The notes beneath the pieces were generated by a model that ran no database searches, was not told where the DNA came from, and saw nothing but the letters and a program-made list of their open reading frames with translations. The translations under genes and the position numbers were made by a program. This document shows, piece by piece, positions 25,693 through 33,789 of a stretch of DNA of 49,795 nucleotides. Origin of the DNA: Flavobacteriaceae bacterium (GTDB lineage: Bacteria > Bacteroidota > Bacteroidia > Flavobacteriales > Flavobacteriaceae); the NCBI GenBank assembly GCA_947457615.1, contig CANGWK010000025.1:1-49795 (forward strand), read 5' to 3'. Each line of letters begins with the position of its first letter. The stretch's first letter is position 1.

Positions 25693-27393
25693 TTAATTTT
25701 TAATTATCAATTTATAGCTTTTAGTATGGCTTTCCGTTTGTAATTGAACAAAATAAATGCCATCATTATATTTAGAAACATCAAATGAAATATTATTTTC
25801 AGCATCTAACATACTTAAATCTATTTCCTTTTTTTGGATAAGTTGTCCGTTGATTTGGTATACCATAATACTTCCTTGATTATAGTTAGCTGGTAACTTT
25901 AATTGGAAACTATTTTTTGTAGGATTTGGATAAAGAATAGAGTTGCTATCGTTTAATTCAAAAGAGGTATTTGCAAGTACTAAATAAGAAGGACCAACTT
26001 CGGATAATGTTAGTGGATGATTGGTAGTTGTACCTGTGGTATATTCATCACAACCCACATCTTTTAATATTACAATTGCAGGACGTGCTTGTCCGCTAAT
26101 ATCAAACAATAAATTTGGATCATCATCAAGAACTGGAATGTCTAAAATTGTGGGATAACTTGCATTAGCATTATCAACGGGGCTATTGGACGATAAACCG
26201 CGATATCCCTCTGAATTTAAGGAAAGAAATGGATTAGCACTTGTCATACCAGAAGGTATCGTAATACCTATATTGCCTTGATAAATATTTCCTAACCAAG
26301 TGGAGCCTTCATTTGGATTTTTGTATATATTCCCTGAATTTTTTTGAAAAATATTATTTGCCCAAGTAGTATTTGTTGCACCTATTCCGCCTAAATCTAT
26401 ATAACCACAATTAAAAAAAGTATTATGAACAAAATTAATATTACTAAGATTCAAAGTTCTAGGACTTGCTGAAGTTGGTGGTACTAGAGGCGCAACATAT
26501 ACATAAGTGACTGCATCTGCAGAGCTTCCTATTCCAGAATTTTCGAAATAATTATTGTAGCAAAAAATATTATTTGCTTCTTTTACTCTAATTCCTCCTG
26601 CATTAATAAAGAAATTGCTGTAAGCTACATTATTATCGCCATTTCTAAAACAAAGCATGGCATTTTGTTGGTTAGTAAAAGTGCAAAAACGGATTATATT
26701 TTCTTGGCATTTTACCGATACGCTTTCACTGTCGCCCAAACCAGTATTATTAAAATAACAATGCTCCACAATGGTTCTTGATTTGTTTAAATATTCTGAG
26801 CCTAGACCAATTCTAACTGGTTCATTTCCATTATCGCCCCCCAGTCCGTAATAGTTTTGAAAAGAACAATAACTTATTTTATGATATCCTATAACAGTTG
26901 GCGAAGTTGATATTTGTATGGTACAGCCCAATTCCGCTGCAGCTGGTTTTTTTTCAATGTTGCAGTAAGTAATTTCGTTATATTTTGAACCCCCTGATAT
27001 AACGATGTATTTCTTTGCAAAATATCCGCTAAAGTTCAAATGTGTTAGTTTATTGTAATTTCCAAAAACCTCAAGTAAATAATTCGTACCAATATCCCCA
27101 CTAGTAAATTGAAATCCACTAAAAGTCACATAATTTCCATTTATGTTTATATCATCTGCTCCATTTAAAAAGACACCCCCAGGAGTTTGTGCTTTGACGG
27201 TAATATTGCTTTTATTTATATTTAATGAAACATCTAAATAGGTTCCATTTTCAAGAATTATTATATCCCCTGAACTCGAATTATTACAGGCAGTTTGTAA
27301 TGCTGCAATTGAACTAACATTAATTGTAGCTCCTTTAAATAAAATTGGAATTAGCAGAAATAACAAGATGGGAATTTTATATATATTTTTCAT
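25693..27393 (-). CDS. PL6/chondroitinase-B-like lyase with T9SS sorting domain
   Basis: Probably cleaves a uronate polymer by beta-elimination outside the cell. The 566-residue protein has a signal peptide, a right-handed beta-helix (about 22-440) and a type A T9SS C-terminal domain (YPNPTKNSFQL to KSYKLIIKN). The catalytic constellation of PL6 is visible: the Bronsted base lysine K228 and the arginine R250 (CFRNGDNN), spaced as in chondroitinase B (22 versus 21 residues). Calcium-type ligands N190, D221 and E223 also match, with Asp in place of the first Glu. PL6 includes dermatan sulfate lyases and alginate lyases; the KduI/KduD and sulfatase context favours a sulfated substrate. Spacing to the neighbours is 20-22 bp. 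Confidence 0.88.
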   Translation of the reverse strand: MKNIYKIPILLFLLIPILFKGATINVSSIAALQTACNNSSSGDIIILENGTYLDVSLNINKSNITVKAQTPGGVFLNGADDININGNYVTFSGFQFTSGDIGTNYLLEVFGNYNKLTHLNFSGYFAKKYIVISGGSKYNEITYCNIEKKPAAAELGCTIQISTSPTVIGYHKISYCSFQNYYGLGGDNGNEPVRIGLGSEYLNKSRTIVEHCYFNNTGLGDSESVSVKCQENIIRFCTFTNQQNAMLCFRNGDNNVAYSNFFINAGGIRVKEANNIFCYNNYFENSGIGSSADAVTYVYVAPLVPPTSASPRTLNLSNINFVHNTFFNCGYIDLGGIGATNTTWANNIFQKNSGNIYKNPNEGSTWLGNIYQGNIGITIPSGMTSANPFLSLNSEGYRGLSSNSPVDNANASYPTILDIPVLDDDPNLLFDISGQARPAIVILKDVGCDEYTTGTTTNHPLTLSEVGPSYLVLANTSFELNDSNSILYPNPTKNSFQLKLPANYNQGSIMVYQINGQLIQKKEIDLSMLDAENNISFDVSKYNDGIYFVQLQTESHTKSYKLIIKN

Positions 27394-27413
27394 GACTTTG
27401 TATTATTTTAAAT

Positions 27414-29228
27414 CTACTTTTTAACAATAAATTTAATAGTTTTGGAATTTGTATCGTTTATAATTTCAGCAAAATAAACACCGTCATTTAAATCAGAAAC
27501 ATCAAAATTGAACGATGACTTGTCGTCTGAATAATCAACTATTTCAAATTGTTTTTTTACAAATTGTCCATTTACGTTAAATATAGAAATCTTGCTTTTT
27601 GATTTGAATATTTGATTTGAGTGAAATGTAATTTGAGATTTAGCTGGATTTGGAACTATAAAAATTGAATTTTCGGAACTTATATAATCATATTGATTGT
27701 TAGCTAAAGCGCCAAGTCTATCGTTTAATTGCGCTATAAATAAACTTGGTATTGCTGCAATGTGTGTTCCTTGCGATTGAACTACTCCAATTGGCTCAGT
27801 AGTTGCGTCACCAATACCAGTTATTAGAGGGCTAATACATCCAATTGACCAGTTAATTTCATCCCCTGGAGGATCTTGAATTACCATTCTTTCTGCGTTG
27901 CAATTCCAAAACATCGTTTGGCCGCCTGCCCATCCATGGCCGCTTCCCATATCCAATCGGTTTTGTACATCCATCCTACCGTCACCGGTAAGATTGTCAA
28001 ATAATATCCCGGTAGACCAACGGTGGTGCGGTCCAATATCGCTATTTTGAAGAGTTGAAGTTGAATTATAAAAAACATTCGGACCACAGGTTCTGCTGCC
28101 GTTAACATAATCATGACGACCATCTTTAGTTACGCAATTTTGAACCAAACAACGTTGTCCATCTACATTAAAAGAATACCTCCTACCACCATCAATGGTT
28201 GATTTTGCATCTAACATTTTACAACTATCAACAGTAATAAAACTAGCATGAGAATTTATATGTACTGCAGAATATCCAAAATAATACACTTCTAAATTTT
28301 TCGCCCAACTGTTGTAAATATTCTCAAATGCTACTGCCTCCCAACCATGATTTTCATCAATAGAAGAAGTATAGGTAGAAGAAATTCGCATGTTTTCAAT
28401 ACCACAATTTTGAATTCTATTATCGGTGAATTTAACTAATTCACCAGTAGAATATACAGGGTCAATAATATCCATAATTGGCGCATCTAAAGTAATTACA
28501 TTACCGCTTATTGCCATTATCTTTCTTTCTGAATTCATATCATAAGAACTTGGTATCCAATCTATAGCTGCAGGATCAATTGCAGATAATAAATCCATTC
28601 CCAACAAACTAATCCAAGATGCATTCGGAATTCGGTGAACAAAAACCTTATCTCCAACTGCAAATGTATGACCTGAGGCAACAGTAATTTGTTTTTTGCC
28701 AATAGGTACATAAGAATCAGTAATTGCTTTTCTAGTTGAAGATCCTGAAACATAAGCTGTTCCCGAAGCACCTAAAAAGTTAAATAGAATATGTTGCGAA
28801 GGTTTTGTTGCAATAAAATTTGTTCCACTTCCATTAAAACCTGCTCCGCGAAGTATTATTCCGCTTGCTGAAATAATAACCGTATCACTAATATTATAAG
28901 TTCCTGCAGTGAAAAGTATTGTACCTCTAAAGCCATTTGCGTCTAATGGCATTGCTGCAACTTGATTGATAGCATTTTGAACGTTGGCTAAATTATCTCC
29001 AGCAACAGGATTAACGGTAAGTGCAACACCAATTGTAGGAATCGGAGCCTCACTATTTTTATAACCTACAGCACTAAAATCGGGAACAATATTCCCTTTA
29101 ATATCGGCAGTATAAACAAGATGACCATTAGTTCCAACAGAAACCAATGTTGATGTTTGCGCATAACTAGTTGCTTGTACTTCAAAAAGAAGTAATAATA
29201 AAGATACAAGGAAATAGTTATTTTTCAT
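27414..29228 (-). CDS. Secreted beta-helix protein (pectate-lyase superfamily) with T9SS domain
   Basis: The 604-residue protein has a signal peptide (SYAQ), an N-terminal segment VPDFSAVGYKNSEAPIPTI, a right-handed beta-helix with a pectate-lyase-3-like start (NVQNAINQVAAMP...GTYNISDTVIISASGIILRGAG), and a type A T9SS sorting domain (FIVPNPAKSQITF to KTIKFIVKK). A His- and Asp-rich signature follows the helix: DIGPHHRWSTGILFDN and GSGHGWAGGQTMFWN. The protein at 41809-43488 has the same layout (QHAGANHQNLFDN, PSHGAYSTFWN), so the two are distant paralogues. It is probably a surface lyase or epimerase; no CAZy family is assigned with confidence. Confidence 0.82.
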   Translation of the reverse strand: MKNNYFLVSLLLLLFEVQATSYAQTSTLVSVGTNGHLVYTADIKGNIVPDFSAVGYKNSEAPIPTIGVALTVNPVAGDNLANVQNAINQVAAMPLDANGFRGTILFTAGTYNISDTVIISASGIILRGAGFNGSGTNFIATKPSQHILFNFLGASGTAYVSGSSTRKAITDSYVPIGKKQITVASGHTFAVGDKVFVHRIPNASWISLLGMDLLSAIDPAAIDWIPSSYDMNSERKIMAISGNVITLDAPIMDIIDPVYSTGELVKFTDNRIQNCGIENMRISSTYTSSIDENHGWEAVAFENIYNSWAKNLEVYYFGYSAVHINSHASFITVDSCKMLDAKSTIDGGRRYSFNVDGQRCLVQNCVTKDGRHDYVNGSRTCGPNVFYNSTSTLQNSDIGPHHRWSTGILFDNLTGDGRMDVQNRLDMGSGHGWAGGQTMFWNCNAERMVIQDPPGDEINWSIGCISPLITGIGDATTEPIGVVQSQGTHIAAIPSLFIAQLNDRLGALANNQYDYISSENSIFIVPNPAKSQITFHSNQIFKSKSKISIFNVNGQFVKKQFEIVDYSDDKSSFNFDVSDLNDGVYFAEIINDTNSKTIKFIVKK

Positions 29229-29238
29229 TTTTAAGAAA

Positions 29239-30861
29239 TTATTTTTTGTCTTCTTGACTTTTAAAAAACGCTATCATTTTTAATTTCAATTCTTTAGAAG
29301 TTGCTGTATAATTTGCATCGTTAACTACATTTACTTTTTCCAATGGATCTTTAACATAGTCATACAATTCCGAAGCATAAACCTGAGCCTCATTAAAAGA
29401 TTGTTTACTAGTAAAGTTATTCATCCAAATAGTATAACGGTAATTATCCGTTCTTAAACTGTACCCCATGATCTTAGGATCTGTATATCCTGCTTTAACC
29501 ATTTCGGCTTTTTTTAATTTGCGAGGATACTGACTAATAGAATAGTTTTTAGCAATTTTTTTATTATTAATCATTAAAGGTTTTAAACTTTTTCCGTCTA
29601 GATTTTTCGGAATGGCAACACCTGCCAAATCACATATAGTTGGAAACACGTCTACAAATTCGGTAAGAGAACTTGTTTTCCCAGCTTTTATTCCAGGGCC
29701 AGCAACAATTAATGGTGCTCTTGTGGCTTCTTCAAAATTGGTATGCTTGTGCCATAAATCATGATCGCCTAAATGCCATCCGTGATCTCCCCAAAGAACA
29801 ATAATAGTATTATCAAGGGTTCCTAAAGATTCTAAAGTATTTAATAAAACCCCTACTTGGGCATCCATATAGGATATCGCTGCATAATAACCATGAATTA
29901 GTTCTTTTTGTTTTTCTAATTTTAAACCTATTCTTAGAGAATCGGCTGGTAAGGTTGCAAATTCTGGAATATCAATATAATTTCTTAGTTCTCCCGATTG
30001 GTGGTAGGCAAGTAATGGTCCGTTTTTAGAATGCTCCTGAAAAGATGCAATTGGCATATCCTCTCTATTGTATAAATCCCAATATTTTTTTGGTGCAACA
30101 AATGGAAGGTGTGGTTTAGAAAATCCAACTGCCATAAAAAATGGTTTATCACTTTTAGAAAGTGCAATTATTTGATCTCTTGCCAATAATGCATTCACTC
30201 CGTCTTGGTATGCATTGTCTGGCAAATCCATGCATTCAGTTGAAGGTCCTTTAATGCTTTTAGGATTTTCATCGTTGGCTACCAAATCTTTATTCTGTTT
30301 TTTTCTTTCAGCAATAATATCCGGCGTCATTCTTTCTTTTGTTTCAGGCAACTGGTATTGACCGTTTGCTGGCAATCCCAATTCGGCAGGAAAATCAGAT
30401 TCTTTAGATTTTAAATAAGGAATACTCCAAGATACAGGATCTACTCCATTAATCGCACTTGAAGGATGGTATATTTTTCCGATTCCAGAAGTGGTGTAAC
30501 CTTGCGTAATTAAATATTGAGGTATCGTAACGAGATCCGGATTTACATCACGCATCTGAGTGGTTAAATTCCAAACCTGAGTAACATCTGGTCGAGTACC
30601 TGTCATTAAACTAGCACGTGTAGGACCACAGATCGCTTGTTGGCAATAATTTCTATTAAAAACGGTTGCCATTTTTGCTAATCTATCAATATTTGGACTT
30701 TTCACTAAAGTATTTCCATAGCAACCTAAAAGCGGCTTTAAATCATCTACAGCAATAAATAAAATATTGGGTTTATTTGTCGCTTTCTTTTGAGCAAAAA
30801 CAGAAGTTGAAATTGCTAATAAGAATACAAAAGCAGAAAATTGGATACTTTTTTTAAACAT
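29239..30861 (-). CDS. Iduronate-2-sulfatase-like sulfatase, copy 2
   Basis: The 540-residue S1 sulfatase has a signal peptide (SVFAQ), metal aspartates in FIAVDDLKPLLGCYGN, C78 in AICGPTRAS and WGDHGWHLGDHDLWHKHTNFE. It is collinear with the copies at 24042 and 30877. They differ mainly in the variable loop before the conserved C-[LMV]-D-[LV]-PDNAY segment (about residues 170-205), a region likely to shape the substrate pocket. Fifteen bases separate it from the adjacent copy, so a tandem duplication is the simplest origin. The three copies probably remove sulfate from different positions or chain contexts of one polymer. Confidence 0.93.
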   Translation of the reverse strand: MFKKSIQFSAFVFLLAISTSVFAQKKATNKPNILFIAVDDLKPLLGCYGNTLVKSPNIDRLAKMATVFNRNYCQQAICGPTRASLMTGTRPDVTQVWNLTTQMRDVNPDLVTIPQYLITQGYTTSGIGKIYHPSSAINGVDPVSWSIPYLKSKESDFPAELGLPANGQYQLPETKERMTPDIIAERKKQNKDLVANDENPKSIKGPSTECMDLPDNAYQDGVNALLARDQIIALSKSDKPFFMAVGFSKPHLPFVAPKKYWDLYNREDMPIASFQEHSKNGPLLAYHQSGELRNYIDIPEFATLPADSLRIGLKLEKQKELIHGYYAAISYMDAQVGVLLNTLESLGTLDNTIIVLWGDHGWHLGDHDLWHKHTNFEEATRAPLIVAGPGIKAGKTSSLTEFVDVFPTICDLAGVAIPKNLDGKSLKPLMINNKKIAKNYSISQYPRKLKKAEMVKAGYTDPKIMGYSLRTDNYRYTIWMNNFTSKQSFNEAQVYASELYDYVKDPLEKVNVVNDANYTATSKELKLKMIAFFKSQEDKK

Positions 30862-30876
30862 TACTTAGTAATTTAA

Positions 30877-32502
30877 TTATTGTTTTACTTCTTTAGATTT
30901 AAAATATTCTACCATTTTTTTATCTAATTTGGCAGCAATTGAAGCATAATTTTTATCCTCCGATACATTCACTTTTTCTAATGGATCTTTATCGTAATCA
31001 TATAATTCTCTGGTATATACTTTGTCTACACTATACGGCTTGTCGCTGGTGAAATTTTTCAACCAAACAGTGTAACGGTATTGCTCTGTTCGCATAGAAT
31101 AACCCATAAGTTTACCTTTTTTGTCTTCCTCTGTAACATCGGCTTTATCCATTTTTCTAGGATATTGACTCATTGCATATTCTTTTACAGATGCTTTGTT
31201 GTTTTTCATTACAGGAACTAAACTCTTACCATCTAAATATGCTGCTGGGGTACCACCAGATAATTCACAAAGTGTAGGAAATACATCCACAAATTCGGTC
31301 ATCGATTTAGTTTGACCTGATTTCATTCCTGGTGCAGCAATAATTAATGGCGCTTTAGTAGCTTGCTCGTAATTGGTATGTTTTCCCCACATATCGTGAT
31401 CGCCAAGATGCCATCCATGATCTCCCCATAAAACAATTATAGTATTATTAAGTGTTCCTAATTTTTCTAAAGTATTTAACAAAATTCCTACTTGGGCATC
31501 GGTGTAAGAAACTGCAGCATAATAAGCATGAACTAATTCTTTCTGTTTTTCGATAGCTAAATCAAATTTATTAACGCTTTTGTCATTATATTTAGCAAAT
31601 TCCTTAACTCCACTATAACTAGTTAATTCACCTGGATATTGATAAGAGAAATTTTTGCTATTAGCAGCGTGTTCTTGAAATTCAGCTACTGGCATGTCTT
31701 CGCGTTGGTACAAATCCCAATATTTTTTTGGGGATACAAACGGTAAGTGTGGTTTATGAAAACCTACTGCCATAAAGAAAGGCTTTTTGGCTTTAGATAA
31801 TTTAATTATTTGTTTTTCAGCAATAAGAGCAGTTACTCCGTCTTCATAAGCATTGTCTGGTAAATCTAGACATTCAAAAGCAGGACCTCTTGAACTTCCT
31901 CCATCTTCATCTGCATCTTCTTTTTTGTCTTTCTTTTTTTCTTTTCCCTTACCTTTTTCATCTACCGGAACGGCTTCCTCTTCTTTTGCTTGTTGCGCTT
32001 TTAATTCTGGAGATTGGTAGTGTTTTTGAACTGGAAAACCATTAGAATAATCCGATTCTTTTGGGAAAAAGAAAGGAATAGTCCAGGATTGAGGATCAAC
32101 TTTTTTATCTACACAACTCGGATGAAATATTTTTCCAACACCAGAAGTTTCATATCCTTGGCTGATAAAATATTCTGGAAGACTGATTATATTAGGATTC
32201 ATATCTCTCATTTTAGTCTTCAAATCACGAATTTTAGTAACGTCAGGTCGTAAACCAGTTAATAAACTAGCTCGTGTTGGTCCGCAAACTGCTTGTTGGC
32301 AATAATTATTTAAAAACACAGTTCCCATTTTTGCTAAACGGTCAATATTTGGGGTCTTTACAATAGTATTTCCATAACAACCCAATACAGGTTTTAAATC
32401 GTCAATTGCTATGAAAAGCACATTTGGTTTTGATTTTTCTTGGGCAAATAAAGTAGATAGTGATAGTATACCTAAAAGTGCTGATGCGAGTAATTTTTTC
32501 AT
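30877..32502 (-). CDS. Iduronate-2-sulfatase-like sulfatase, copy 1
   Basis: The 541-residue S1 sulfatase has a signal peptide (STLFAQ), the DD metal site in FIAIDDLKPVLGCYGN, C73 in AVCGPTRAS and WGDHGWHLGDHDMWGKHTNYE. Between residues 172 and 204 it carries a low-complexity Lys/Glu/Asp insert (core KGKGKEKKKDKKEDADED) that is absent from the two paralogues, which have ordinary sequence there. The catalytic residues are intact, so the insert should be a surface loop. An 85-bp gap separates it from the upstream lipoprotein gene, the widest break in this run, with no clear promoter or terminator. Confidence 0.93.
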   Translation of the reverse strand: MKKLLASALLGILSLSTLFAQEKSKPNVLFIAIDDLKPVLGCYGNTIVKTPNIDRLAKMGTVFLNNYCQQAVCGPTRASLLTGLRPDVTKIRDLKTKMRDMNPNIISLPEYFISQGYETSGVGKIFHPSCVDKKVDPQSWTIPFFFPKESDYSNGFPVQKHYQSPELKAQQAKEEEAVPVDEKGKGKEKKKDKKEDADEDGGSSRGPAFECLDLPDNAYEDGVTALIAEKQIIKLSKAKKPFFMAVGFHKPHLPFVSPKKYWDLYQREDMPVAEFQEHAANSKNFSYQYPGELTSYSGVKEFAKYNDKSVNKFDLAIEKQKELVHAYYAAVSYTDAQVGILLNTLEKLGTLNNTIIVLWGDHGWHLGDHDMWGKHTNYEQATKAPLIIAAPGMKSGQTKSMTEFVDVFPTLCELSGGTPAAYLDGKSLVPVMKNNKASVKEYAMSQYPRKMDKADVTEEDKKGKLMGYSMRTEQYRYTVWLKNFTSDKPYSVDKVYTRELYDYDKDPLEKVNVSEDKNYASIAAKLDKKMVEYFKSKEVKQ

Positions 32503-32587
32503 TAAAATTGTTGTTAAATTATTTTTGGTTAGTATAATGATTAGGACTAATTATTATTGAGTTGGTTTAATTTTTTGAATTTATAAT

Positions 32588-33760
32588 TTATTTTAAAACC
32601 CATAATAATGGATATCTAACTGGCATGTTTCGTATAATTTCGGGGGTTGTATAATTTGAATTCAAGGATTTCCATAATGCAAGATATTTATTATTGTTAT
32701 AAGCCAACCCTCCAAAAAGCAAGCTCGATTGTCGAACTGGCCATTCGTCCCAATACATTACATCGTGCTGGTATGGCCAAAGAGATTTATTTTCAATATA
32801 AGGATACATAAATTGTAAGCCTAATTTTATATTTCTTCCATCTGTTTTAGTGTAGGTAAAAAGATTATCATTTTTAGTAGATAATATCTGGCAAATACTC
32901 GACATCGCATCTAAATTAAACAAAGAATAACCATAGGGTTTTGTTCTTTTTAACTCTAAAGGAAAGCTTCCGTCTTTATCCATTTGATTTTGTAAAAGTG
33001 TTGTTTTATAAAAATTTCTGCAAAAATCCATTGTTTTTTCATCCTTTATTAAAGATGCAAAAGCTGCTACTTGCATAGTCCAACATACACTGTGGTTGTT
33101 ACCATTATCTCTTTCGGATATCCCGTATTCATGAGTTGTTATCCAAATAAGATAATTTGAAAACCATACTTTAATTGTTTCCAAATCGGTTTTAGATAGT
33201 GACTTGGAATTTTCAATTGCAGCAATTGCTTTAGTAACTTCAACTAAATGAACGGTATCAATAATTCCTATTCCACGACCTGTTGCAACTCCTTTTATTG
33301 CTTGTGCATAAAGCAAATTAGGATTCATTTTAGTTTCCTGATTTATAAACCAAGCTTGTAAATGAAGTACTAATTGTTTCGCATATTTCTCGTCTTTAGT
33401 TAAAACATAAGCCGATGCTAATGCTCCAGAAATTTGACTAAAGTGAATTAATGCTTCTCTGTGAGTAGTAAAATTTGCGGGATTAGTAAAGCCGTCTTTT
33501 CTTATATATGGACCATCAGGATTTTTTTCATCTGGCCACCAATAATCGCCTTCCGAATAAAAATCATGATTCGAGCCAGCGCTTCTTTTACATAAGGAAT
33601 TGGTAACGGTAACGGGAGATTCATTTAAATATAAGTCGGCGTTTTCAAGCACCCTACTTCTTTCAATTTCATTTAAATTAAATGCCATTTTAGTATTAGA
33701 GCAACTAGTAAAAATGCTGCTTGCAAATAAAATAATACCTATAAGATTTAATTTTTTCAT
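32588..33760 (-). CDS. Alginate-lyase-superfamily lipoprotein (PL38-like, divergent)
   Basis: The 390-residue protein begins with a probable lipoprotein signal (SSIFTSC, lipidated C20). It shares the alginate_lyase (PF05426) layout with the protein at 18561-19784: GDYWWPDEKNPDGPYIRKDG (71-90), GIGIIDT, GNNHS (N222-H223) and the later LELKRTKPYGY (R272, Y276/Y278), giving a complete N/H/R/Y catalytic set. The two proteins differ clearly in sequence, so they probably act on different linkages or oligomer lengths. Lipidation places it at a membrane surface. It lies 29 bp after the GH2 gene. Confidence 0.82.
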   Translation of the reverse strand: MKKLNLIGIILFASSIFTSCSNTKMAFNLNEIERSRVLENADLYLNESPVTVTNSLCKRSAGSNHDFYSEGDYWWPDEKNPDGPYIRKDGFTNPANFTTHREALIHFSQISGALASAYVLTKDEKYAKQLVLHLQAWFINQETKMNPNLLYAQAIKGVATGRGIGIIDTVHLVEVTKAIAAIENSKSLSKTDLETIKVWFSNYLIWITTHEYGISERDNGNNHSVCWTMQVAAFASLIKDEKTMDFCRNFYKTTLLQNQMDKDGSFPLELKRTKPYGYSLFNLDAMSSICQILSTKNDNLFTYTKTDGRNIKLGLQFMYPYIENKSLWPYQHDVMYWDEWPVRQSSLLFGGLAYNNNKYLALWKSLNSNYTTPEIIRNMPVRYPLLWVLK

Positions 33761-33789
33761 TTGAAATATGTTAAAAAATACCTTGATTA

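Noticed and set aside
18561..33760. Alginate utilization locus
   Set aside because: The alginate-lyase-family hits are PL38-like, no PL7/PL17 or DEH reductase is present, and sulfatases with GH88 and KduI/KduD indicate another uronate polymer.
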